From contig JAKBCI010000087.1 in assembly GCA_021807965.1 (NCBI GenBank), forward strand, positions 1 to 7,129: DNA of 7,129 nt, written 5' to 3'. Shown piece after piece: positions 1 through 5,472 of the stretch (within the stretch, counting starts at the first letter, position 1; every line of letters begins with the position of its first letter). The position numbers and the translations under genes are program-made. A model generated the notes under the pieces. The model saw nothing but the letters and a program-made list of their open reading frames with translations, did no database searches and was not told the origin of the DNA. Source of the stretch: Actinomycetes bacterium (GTDB lineage Bacteria > Actinomycetota > Acidimicrobiia > Acidimicrobiales > RAAP-2).

Positions 1-79
1 AACGAGAACGTTACCCATGGAATACGCGGTCGAGTGGTCGCGCCTGATTGAGTTGCAGATGGAGGGCTCGATCGGTTGA
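1..79 (+). other. End of an upstream gene or a 20-codon ORF (undecided)
   Basis: Two readings are possible. The frame open from base 2 to the TGA at 77-79 contains an ATG at 17. From that ATG the 20 codons are mostly G/C-ending, as in the real genes here, while the five codons before it include the rare AGA and TTA. This would fit a very short peptide, MEYAVEWSRLIELQMEGSIG. Alternatively, an upstream gene ends in this region in one of three frames, for example with the TGA at 49-51. No family is recognisable in so short a piece, and no convincing ribosome binding site precedes the ATG. Only sequence to the left of the window can settle it. Confidence 0.25.
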
Positions 80-86
80 CCGATTG

Positions 87-103
87 CCACGCCGCCTGCG
101 TGG
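87..103 (+). other. GC-rich hairpin touching a ribosome binding site
   Basis: CCACGC (87-92) and GCGTGG (98-103) are perfectly complementary and flank a 5-base loop, CGCCT. The hairpin begins 8 bases after the TGA at 77-79. No T-run follows, so it is not a classical intrinsic terminator. Its right arm shares two bases with the GGGAGG ribosome binding site of the next gene (102-107). It could be a weak terminator, a structure that lowers translation of the next gene, or chance in GC-rich DNA. Confidence 0.35.
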
Positions 104-115
104 GAGGATTGTCCG

Positions 116-469
116 ATGGGAATGCGCGAGGAGTGCAAGCACTTTCAGAGCCGCACGTACCGTAGCGGCGAGGTGGCGAGGTTCTGCGTGTTGGGCAACG
201 CGCCCGATCAGCCCTGGGCGTGCCCCGACGACTGCGTGACCTACGAGCGGCGGCTCGCCGACGTGGGGTGGTCGCACGGCTCGCTGGTGGATCGCCCCGT
301 CGAGTCGGCGCCGACGACGGACGTGCCCGTCGACGATCGCCGCGCTCTTCTGGAGCAGGCGAGCGAAATCGTGAATGCCGTGGCGCCCGAGCTAGTGAAC
401 GAGCGGCGCCGAGAGCTCGACGACGCCGAAAGACACGAGCGACGAGGCTGGCGATTCTGGCGCCGTTAG
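116..469 (+). CDS. Conserved-looking four-cysteine protein of unknown function
   Basis: This 117-residue protein has no function I can name. Its N-terminal third holds four cysteines, C7, C24, C36 and C40, the last two in a CPDDC motif, followed by a YERRLADVGW stretch. Four Cys with this spacing suggest a small zinc or Fe-S site; that is inference. Residues 75-110 are charged and probably helical, and the tail is basic and aromatic (RGWRFWRR). No signal peptide or membrane segment is visible, so it is probably cytoplasmic. GGGAGG at 102-107 ends 8 bases before the ATG at 116, which favours that start over the in-frame ATG at 122. Its stop overlaps the stop of the opposing crotonase gene by 4 nt. 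G/C-rich third codon positions support real coding. I have a loose impression of similar actinobacterial hypothetical proteins but cannot confirm it here. Confidence 0.8.
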   Translation: MGMREECKHFQSRTYRSGEVARFCVLGNAPDQPWACPDDCVTYERRLADVGWSHGSLVDRPVESAPTTDVPVDDRRALLEQASEIVNAVAPELVNERRRELDDAERHERRGWRFWRR

Positions 470-1290
470 TGGCCCGTGAAGGTTGGCGTGCGTCGTTCGA
501 CGAAGGCTCGCATCGCCTCGGCGAGATCGTCGCTTCGCAAGTACAGCGTGTTCCAGTTGGCCACGAACTCCAGTCCCTCGGCGACGGTGCGACCGTCGTT
601 GGCCGCGAGCACCGCTTTGGTGCCGCGTACGGCCAAGGGTGAGTTGGCGGCGATCTCGTCGGCGAGCTCGTAGGCGGCAGTGAGAACCGCCTCTGGCGTG
701 GCGACCACACTATTGACCAAGCCAATCGCGGCGGCGCGGTCAGCGTCGATGTCTTTGCCGGTGAACGCGAGTTCGGCGACGTGACCAGCCCCAATGATCC
801 GTGGCAGTCGCTGCAACGTGCCGAGGTCCGCCACAATCGCCACCTTCGTCTCGCGCACTGAAAAGATTGCCGAGTGGGCCGCCAGACGAATGTCGCACGC
901 GCTGATCAGGTTGAGGCCTCCGCCCAGGCAGTAGCCGTGCACGGCGGCGAGTACGGGCATCGGCAGGTCCGCGATGGCGTTTATCGCTCCCTGCATGACG
1001 CGCACGGCTCGCAAGCGGGCGGCGTTGCGCTCGGCGGGTGAACCGTCGCGGTCCTCGGCGACGAGGTTGGCGCCAAGCTCCTTCAGATCCAGTCCAACGG
1101 TGAAGTCCCGGCCGCGCGCGGCCACAACCAAGGCCCGAACCCGTGGCGCGTCACGCACCGCGGCCGCGGCGCGGGGGAGATCCTCCCAGAAGGCGCGACC
1201 CATGGCGTTGCGAGCGTCGGGACGGTTCAACCACAACGTCGCGATCTCGCCCGCGACGTCGAGGTCCAAGACTGACGACGTGAATTCCAT
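466..1290 (-). CDS. Crotonase-fold enzyme, ECH1-like (dienoyl-CoA isomerase or enoyl-CoA hydratase family)
   Basis: This 274-residue enoyl-CoA hydratase/isomerase family protein probably acts on fatty acyl-CoA double bonds in the cytoplasm. The crotonase features are the RPDARNAM entry motif (23-30), oxyanion-hole regions at FTVGLDLKEL (63-72) and HGYCLGGGLNL (118-128), and ACDIRLA. The stretch ETKVAIVADLGTLQRLPRII (147-166) and a late ANWN motif strongly resemble the delta3,5-delta2,4-dienoyl-CoA isomerase (ECH1) subfamily. E147 and D155 match the ECH1 acid pair (rat E196 and D204). The third acidic residue, rat D176, is Asn here (N127, codon AAC), so the exact reaction is uncertain. The start at 1290 is set by AGGAGGT at 1300-1294. 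A GTG at 1353 would add 21 residues unlike the family. The gene is divergent from sufD and probably transcribed alone. Confidence 0.9.
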   Translation of the reverse strand: MEFTSSVLDLDVAGEIATLWLNRPDARNAMGRAFWEDLPRAAAAVRDAPRVRALVVAARGRDFTVGLDLKELGANLVAEDRDGSPAERNAARLRAVRVMQGAINAIADLPMPVLAAVHGYCLGGGLNLISACDIRLAAHSAIFSVRETKVAIVADLGTLQRLPRIIGAGHVAELAFTGKDIDADRAAAIGLVNSVVATPEAVLTAAYELADEIAANSPLAVRGTKAVLAANDGRTVAEGLEFVANWNTLYLRSDDLAEAMRAFVERRTPTFTGH

Positions 1291-1293
1291 GAC

Positions 1294-1300
1294 ACCTCCT
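1294..1300 (-). promoter_or_regulatory. Strong Shine-Dalgarno of the crotonase gene
   Basis: On the minus strand AGGAGGTGTC directly precedes the ATG at 1290-1288. This near-perfect match to the 16S rRNA anti-SD rules out the longer GTG start at 1353 as the main one. Confidence 0.8.
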
Positions 1301-1310
1301 GCCCGCTGGC

Positions 1311-1353
1311 ACACTAGACCGGCGGACCGGTGCCGCGCGATCGACCAGTACAC
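1311..1353. promoter_or_regulatory. Divergent promoter region of crotonase and sufD genes
   Basis: Two TAnnnT-type -10 boxes point outward in the 80-base gap. On the minus strand TAGTGT (1316-1311) would start RNA near 1304, just ahead of the crotonase ribosome binding site. On the plus strand TACACT (1348-1353) would start RNA near 1360, about 11 bases before the sufD ATG. Neither has a good TTGACA-like -35. Between them lies an inverted repeat, ACCGG-CGGA-CCGGT (1318-1331), which abuts the minus -10 and covers the place of the plus -35, as an operator might. The boxes are short and could be chance; the existence of a promoter for each gene here follows mainly from the layout. Confidence 0.4.
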
Positions 1354-1370
1354 TGCAGAGGCCCTCGCCT

Positions 1371-2609
1371 ATGAACTCATTCGCCGACTCCGCCATTTCG
1401 CTGATCGCCAGTCGGCCCGACGCCGAGCTGCGTCAACGAGCGTGGTCGCTGTACGAGGCGGCCGGTCTGCCCTCGACGGCCGACGAGGTATGGCGGTACG
1501 CGCCGCTGTCGGATTTTGATCTCGATCGCTATCGCGTGCCGACGGCGCCCGTCGATGCGCCGTTGACGCCCTTCGCGGCATCACTCGCGAACCTGTCCGG
1601 TTGCGTGCTTCGCGTCACGGACGGCTACCTGTTGGACCGCGGCGCCGCCGTCGACGGCGTGACGGTCGACCAGGTGGCCAGCTCGATGCCCTTCGGAGGT
1701 GACGAGCCGTTCGAGCGTTACGCCAGCGACACCTTCGCCCTCTTGAACACCGCGTTAGCCCCGGCCACCGTGGTCGTGGCGATCGAACCCGGCGTGGTCG
1801 TGCGCGAGCCCATCGTCATCGTTCATAGTGCCCAGGCCTCTGCCTCGTTCCCCCGGACCCAGTTGAGGTTGGGCTCCGGCGCGAGCGCCACGATTATCGA
1901 GTACTACGAGGGTGGCGTTGGCGCGGCCGTTGTTCCGATAAGCGAGTTTGACGTTGGCCCGAACGCCTCGCTACGACTCGTGACCTATCAGCGGCTCGAC
2001 GCGACGGCCTGGCACGTGGCGCGCACGACCGCCATCGTCGGGCGCGACGCCCGTCTGAGCCAGTCCGTGCTTGGGCTGGGCGGCAGCTATAACCGCTCGC
2101 GCAACGACGCTGACCTGTGCGCGACGGGTGCTCAGAACGAGTTGCGCACGACGTTCTTGGGCAGTGGCGAGCAAGTTCACGACTTTCGTACCCGTCAGTA
2201 CCACCGCGCCGCGCGAACGCGGTCAACCCTGTTGGCCAAAGGCGCGGTTGCCGAATCTTCGCGCTCGGTCTACACGGGCCTCATCGAAATCGAAAAGGGC
2301 GCGAAGAAGACCGACGCTCGCCAGACGAATCACAATCTGCTCCTCTCGCCGTTCGCGCACGCCGACAGCGTGCCGAACCTCGATATTCGTGAGAACGACG
2401 TCGTCTGTGCCCACGCCTCGAGCGTGGGACCGCTCGACGAACTGCAGCGGTGGTACCTCGAATCGCGCGGCGTTGAACGCCGCGACGCCGAGCGGCTCAT
2501 GATCCAGGGCTTCTTCCTCGAGATGCTCGACGCGCTGCCGACGTCAATTGCTCGCCTCGTCGAAGACGACGTGGCGTTGGTGCTGGCTTCCGTGGCGGTG
2601 ACGGCGTGA
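1371..2609 (+). CDS. sufD: Fe-S cluster assembly protein SufD
   Basis: SufD is a structural subunit of the SUF scaffold: with SufB and the ATPase SufC it forms the cytoplasmic complex that builds Fe-S clusters. The 412-residue length fits the family. The N-terminal helical part carries the DEVWRYAPL motif (38-46), and the middle is a repetitive beta-helix rich in G, S and V. The C-terminal SufB/SufD core includes KKTDARQTNHNLLLSP (312-327) and VCAHASSVGPLDE (345-357). C346 and H348 align with E. coli SufD C358 and H360, the site implicated in cluster assembly with SufB. The shorter N-terminal region and the DALPTSIAR ending fit SufD rather than SufB. AGAGG at 1357-1361 lies 9 bases before the ATG. 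It is first in a tightly packed operon; its TGA overlaps the GTG of the Rieske gene. No sufB precedes it, unlike the common sufB-sufD order. Confidence 0.95.
   Translation: MNSFADSAISLIASRPDAELRQRAWSLYEAAGLPSTADEVWRYAPLSDFDLDRYRVPTAPVDAPLTPFAASLANLSGCVLRVTDGYLLDRGAAVDGVTVDQVASSMPFGGDEPFERYASDTFALLNTALAPATVVVAIEPGVVVREPIVIVHSAQASASFPRTQLRLGSGASATIIEYYEGGVGAAVVPISEFDVGPNASLRLVTYQRLDATAWHVARTTAIVGRDARLSQSVLGLGGSYNRSRNDADLCATGAQNELRTTFLGSGEQVHDFRTRQYHRAARTRSTLLAKGAVAESSRSVYTGLIEIEKGAKKTDARQTNHNLLLSPFAHADSVPNLDIRENDVVCAHASSVGPLDELQRWYLESRGVERRDAERLMIQGFFLEMLDALPTSIARLVEDDVALVLASVAVTA
2594..2608 (+). promoter_or_regulatory. SD and GTGA coupling site, sufD to Rieske gene
   Basis: The GGCGGTGA Shine-Dalgarno lies inside the end of sufD, and GTGA at 2606-2609 is both the Rieske start and the sufD stop. 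This arrangement is typical of translational coupling. Confidence 0.7.
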
Positions 2610-2920
2610 ACGCCGTTGACGTCGGCTCGCTCGACGAGTTCGTGAGTGGCGAAGCACGCCAGGTGCGCGTGGGGTCGCGAACGCTGGTCGTGGTGCGTAT
2701 CGAGGACGACGTCTACGTTCTGGACGATCGCTGCAGCCACGAGGAGTTCAGCCTGTCTGCCGGCGACGTGGACGCTGCCAACGCAACGATTGAGTGCGCG
2801 CGACACGGCGCGATCTTCGATTTGAAAGATGGTGAGCCGCAGTCGTTCCCCGCCACGCGGCCCGTCGCGCGCTACGACGTCACCGTTCAAGACGGCCGGG
2901 TGGCGGTGATCGTCCCGTGA
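2606..2920 (+). CDS. Rieske-type [2Fe-2S] ferredoxin in the suf operon
   Basis: This 104-residue soluble protein is a stand-alone Rieske ferredoxin of the dioxygenase-component type, a one-electron carrier. The cluster ligands are visible: CSH (C43, H45) and CARH (C64, H67), the usual C-x-H and C-x2-H pair, followed by GAIFDLKDGE (68-77). There is no signal peptide and no oxygenase catalytic domain. The GTG start at 2606 overlaps the sufD TGA (GTGA). GGCGGTGA at 2594-2601, one mismatch from the ideal GGAGGTGA, supplies the ribosome binding site. Its own TGA overlaps the next GTG in the same way. From general knowledge, Rieske genes recur between sufD and sufC in actinobacteria, but the role is not settled; electron supply to cluster assembly or being a client are both possible. 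No oxygenase partner gene is nearby. Confidence 0.93.
   Translation: MNAVDVGSLDEFVSGEARQVRVGSRTLVVVRIEDDVYVLDDRCSHEEFSLSAGDVDAANATIECARHGAIFDLKDGEPQSFPATRPVARYDVTVQDGRVAVIVP
2902..2920 (+). promoter_or_regulatory. SD and GTGA coupling site, Rieske gene to sufC
   Basis: GGCGGTGATC at 2902-2911 matches the anti-SD except for one base and lies inside the Rieske gene. GTGA at 2917-2920 is the sufC start overlapping the Rieske stop. It repeats the arrangement found 300 bases upstream. Confidence 0.7.
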
Positions 2921-3648
2921 GCTCCCAACTGGCGATCAGGAATCTGCGCGTCGCGGTCGCGGGCAAGGAAGTGCTGCGGGGGTTTGATCTGACGATGCGC
3001 TCCGGCGAGGTGCACGTGATCATGGGCCCGAATGGATCGGGCAAGTCGACGTTGGCGCACGCGCTCGCCGGTCACCCCGGCTATCAGGTGCTGGGCGGCA
3101 CGGCGCGACTGGACGACGTGGATCTGCTCGAACTCTCGCCGACCGAACGAGTTCGCCACGGTCTCTTTCTCGCGATGCAGCAGCCCATGGAAGTGCCCGG
3201 GGTTCGTCTGGCCGATGTTCTCGCCGCCGCGGGCGTCCCTCGCGACGGCTTGGCCGAGCGAATGGTCAGCGAAGCTCGGCGGGTTGAGCTTCGAGTCGAC
3301 TTGCTCGAACGGTTCGTAAACGTTGATCTCTCCGGTGGCGAGCGCAAGCGGGCCGAGATGGTCCAGTTCGGCGTGCTGCAGCCACGTTTCGCCATCCTCG
3401 ACGAGATCGACTCAGGTCTCGACGTGGATGCGCTCGGCTCGGTGGCTCGACGGCTCGCCGCGTCGACGTCGGAGTGGGGCTGTGGGGTGCTCGCGATCAC
3501 GCACTTCCGCCGGCTGCTGCACGAGTTGACGCCGACCACGATTCACGTGGTGAGTGGCGGCCGCGTGGTCGCCACCGGCGGACCCGAACTCGCCGAGACG
3601 CTTGAGCGCGATGGCTACGAGCCCTTCCGCGACACGAATCCGTCGTAA
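2917..3648 (+). CDS. sufC: SufC-type Fe-S assembly ATPase, divergent copy
   Basis: SufC is a cytoplasmic ABC-type ATPase that binds SufB and SufD and drives rearrangement of the scaffold. All the ATPase motifs are present in this 243-residue protein: Walker A GPNGSGKST (37-45), Q-loop Q88, signature LSGGE (138-142), Walker B FAILDE (158-163) with catalytic E163, D-loop SGLD and H-loop H196. The segments HAIMGPNGSGKS-like (33-44), MQQPMEVPGV (87-96) and DSGLDVDAL (165-173) identify SufC rather than a transporter ATPase. It departs from typical SufC: the NEGFSGGEKKR region reads NVDLSGGERKR, LDETDSG is LDEIDSG, and the Q-loop to signature segment looks several residues short. A second, more canonical sufC lies at the right edge. 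The start is the GTG that overlaps the Rieske stop. It is the last clear member of the plus-strand suf operon. Confidence 0.93.
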   Translation: MSSQLAIRNLRVAVAGKEVLRGFDLTMRSGEVHVIMGPNGSGKSTLAHALAGHPGYQVLGGTARLDDVDLLELSPTERVRHGLFLAMQQPMEVPGVRLADVLAAAGVPRDGLAERMVSEARRVELRVDLLERFVNVDLSGGERKRAEMVQFGVLQPRFAILDEIDSGLDVDALGSVARRLAASTSEWGCGVLAITHFRRLLHELTPTTIHVVSGGRVVATGGPELAETLERDGYEPFRDTNPS

Positions 3649-3661
3649 CGAGGTGGCGGAG

Positions 3662-3674
3662 TACAGTTGACCGA
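3662..3674 (+). promoter_or_regulatory. Possible -10 box for a leaderless LCP transcript
   Basis: TACAGT at 3662-3667 fits the actinobacterial TAnnnT -10 pattern. Its last T stands seven bases before the A of the LCP start codon at 3674, exactly where transcription would begin on the ATG. The best ribosome binding candidate, GGAG at 3658-3661, is 12 bases from the ATG, rather far. No convincing -35 is visible. Confidence 0.35.
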
Positions 3675-5014
3675 TGGCTGACGGACGTCACAGCGCCCCT
3701 CGCGATCGCGACGCTCGGCCTTCTAAGGTCTCCAGGCGCGCGCTCGCCAACGAGGAGCGACTGCGAGCGCTCGGCGACGCGGTTGATCAGCGCCTCGATC
3801 CGTCTCGTCGAGCCCGCACCGCGAAGCGACGCCGGCCGCACCGTGGTCGGCGCATCGCGCTCATCTCGGTCGCGAGCGCCGTCGGGTTGGTGGTCGCGCT
3901 CGTGGGCGGAGGGTACCTCTACGCGCAGTGGCGCTTCAGCCAGATCCCCAAGGTCAACGTTGTCGGCGAGCTGCCGCAGCTGTCGGGGCGCCCCTTCAAC
4001 ATTCTGGAAATCGGATCAGACTCTCGGGTCGGGCTGACTGGCGCGGTCGCCCGTCAGACGGGGGCTTCGGCCGGAGCGGTCTCGGGCCAGCGAAGTGATG
4101 TGGTGAAGATCATGCACGTGGACCCGGCCGCCGGTACCATCACCATCCTCTCCATTCCGCGCGACACCATGGTCACGCTGCTGGCGAATCAGGCGCTCTT
4201 TGGCAAGTTCAACCGCATCAACGTCAACTACGGCAATGGCCCGTCACTCCTCGCCCAAACGATCACCGCCAACTTCGGTATACCGATCAATCACGTCATT
4301 CAGGTGAGTTTCGCGGGCTTGATTAACGCCGCCGACGCGATCGGCGGCGTCTACCTCGATTTCCCGTTTCCTGCGAAGGACGCGTACTCGGGACTGAACA
4401 TCCCTCACCCCGGCTGTCAACTGGTGACGGGGTTCCAAGCGTTGGCCGTGGCGCGCAGCCGCCACTACCAGTGGTTTCAGCACGGCGTGTGGAATTACGA
4501 TCCCACCAGTGATTTTGGCCGAATCGACCGTCAGAACGTCTTCATTCGCGCCTTGATCAGCCGAGCGAAGCACCTCTACAACCCCCTGACGATCAACTCC
4601 TTTCTCTCCAAGATTCCCCAGGGCATCACCCTAGACAGCGGCTTCACGCTGAACGAACTTATCGCGCTCGCCATCAAGTTCCACGGCTTTAATCCCGCGA
4701 ACATGTTGACCTACACGCTGCCGACCTATCCGGCCACGGTCGCGCCCCTCGGCGACCGGCTGTTCGTCCAGCAACCCGAATCTCAGCAACTGCTGGTGAA
4801 CATCTTTGGTTCGTCGCTGCTCACCCCGACGAATCCGCCACCCAATCAGCAGGGGCAGACCCCGCTGCCGCCAGTAGTGACGACGACGACGTTGGCGCCG
4901 GTGACCACGTCGACCACGCACCGCACCGCGGTAACCACGACGACGCGATCGACAACGACGTCCAATCCGACGAACGTCGTGCCCTACTGGGACCCCGTGC
5001 CCTGCACGTCGTAG
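3674..5014 (+). CDS. LytR-CpsA-Psr (LCP) family cell-wall glycopolymer ligase
   Basis: LCP proteins are membrane-anchored enzymes that transfer lipid-linked glycopolymers onto peptidoglycan outside the cell. This 446-residue protein has a basic cytoplasmic N-terminus (1-60, with RRARTAKRRRPHRGRR), one membrane segment at about 61-83, and an extracytoplasmic LCP domain at about 105-300. Family motifs are visible: GSDSR (114-118), RSDVVKIMHVD (140-150), LSIPRDT (159-165), KFNRINVNYGNG (178-189), ALAVARSRHY (256-265) and DFGRIDRQ (280-287), containing the Arg and Asp residues that bind pyrophosphate and metal. After about 385 follow a Pro/Gln stretch, a Thr-rich linker and the ending VPYWDPVPCTS. 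Only two cysteines are present, C248 and C444. It starts 25 bases after sufC, perhaps with its own promoter. Its 3' end overlaps the opposing sufU by 31 nt. The polymer substrate cannot be told. Confidence 0.93.
   Translation: MADGRHSAPRDRDARPSKVSRRALANEERLRALGDAVDQRLDPSRRARTAKRRRPHRGRRIALISVASAVGLVVALVGGGYLYAQWRFSQIPKVNVVGELPQLSGRPFNILEIGSDSRVGLTGAVARQTGASAGAVSGQRSDVVKIMHVDPAAGTITILSIPRDTMVTLLANQALFGKFNRINVNYGNGPSLLAQTITANFGIPINHVIQVSFAGLINAADAIGGVYLDFPFPAKDAYSGLNIPHPGCQLVTGFQALAVARSRHYQWFQHGVWNYDPTSDFGRIDRQNVFIRALISRAKHLYNPLTINSFLSKIPQGITLDSGFTLNELIALAIKFHGFNPANMLTYTLPTYPATVAPLGDRLFVQQPESQQLLVNIFGSSLLTPTNPPPNQQGQTPLPPVVTTTTLAPVTTSTTHRTAVTTTTRSTTTSNPTNVVPYWDPVPCTS
4880..4963 (+). repeat. Thr-codon low-complexity tract (Thr-rich linker)
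   Basis: ACG/ACC-rich DNA encodes residues 403-430 of the LCP protein, of which 16 of 28 are Thr in runs such as TTTT. It includes four ACG codons in a row at 4880-4891. Such tracts are common as cell-wall spacers in actinobacterial surface proteins, are often glycosylated, and can vary in length between strains. Confidence 0.75.
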
Positions 5015-5469
5015 GCGTCGTCGAGACCCTGGCTGAGCGTATTCCACGCGAGCGTCGCGCACTTGATGCGCACGGGGAACTTCACCACGCCCTGGAGTGC
5101 GGCCAGTTCGCCCATCGTTCGCACGTCGGCCACGACCGGGTCGGCTCGTTCGTCCAACGCGGACTGGTGTACCGTCATCAGCGCCTTGAATCGGTCAATG
5201 GTCTCGCGCGCCTCGACGACTGTCTTGCCCTTGACCGCGGCGCTCATCATCGACGACGACGCCTGGGATATGGAGCAGCCGTGCCCGGTAAGCTTGATGT
5301 CGACGATGACGCCGTCGCGTACGTCGAGATAGACGGTGAGTTCGTCGCCGCACAGAGGGTTATAGCCTTCGGTGCGAATGACGCCCGGGGCAGTCAGCTC
5401 GCCGCGGTTGCGAGGGGACCGGTAGTGGTCGAGGATGATCTCGCGGTAGAGGTCGTCGAGATTCGCCAC
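4984..5469 (-). CDS. sufU: SufU, zinc-dependent sulfur-transfer protein for SufS
   Basis: SufU accepts persulfide sulfur from SufS and passes it into SUF Fe-S assembly in the cytoplasm. The 161-residue protein shows the usual opening LDDLYREIILDHYRSPRNRG (4-23). The zinc/sulfur-accepting residues are C40 and D42 (NPLCGDELTVYLDV), C65 (GHGCSISQASSSMM) and C137 (RIKCATLAWNTL). They correspond to C41, D43, C66 and C128 of Bacillus subtilis SufU. The insert before the last Cys and the lack of other domains separate it from IscU and NifU. Translation starts at GTG 5469, only 3 bases after the sufS stop, with a weak ribosome binding site, suggesting coupling to sufS. The last 31 nt overlap the end of the LCP gene on the other strand. 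Its C-terminal residues are therefore constrained by both reading frames. Confidence 0.96.
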   Translation of the reverse strand: MANLDDLYREIILDHYRSPRNRGELTAPGVIRTEGYNPLCGDELTVYLDVRDGVIVDIKLTGHGCSISQASSSMMSAAVKGKTVVEARETIDRFKALMTVHQSALDERADPVVADVRTMGELAALQGVVKFPVRIKCATLAWNTLSQGLDDAYDVQGTGSQ

Positions 5470-5472
5470 GAT

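Noticed and set aside
1291..1353. Longer crotonase start at the GTG at 1353, adding 21 residues
   Set aside because: The extra residues do not look like the family N-terminus, and AGGAGGT sits immediately before the ATG at 1290.
1311..1353. SufR-like operator, from two ACACT words in the intergenic gap
   Set aside because: The partner half-site TGTGA at the right spacing is missing, so the match is too weak to claim.
974..1519. Long plus-strand open frame across the crotonase and early sufD
   Set aside because: Opposite-strand and out-of-frame shadow of two well-supported genes, with Arg/Ala-rich low-information translation.
2330..2890. Minus-strand open frame across sufD and the Rieske gene
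   Set aside because: Shadow of genes with clear catalytic and cluster motifs; no recognisable domain and no ribosome binding site noted.
2917..3648. Transporter ABC ATPase rather than SufC
   Set aside because: SufC-specific segments (MQQPMEVPGV, DSGLDVDAL) and the position after sufD make SufC much more likely; no permease gene is nearby.
4880..4963. CRISPR or tandem-repeat array
   Set aside because: The repetition is at the level of Thr codons inside the LCP gene, with no regular repeat-spacer unit.
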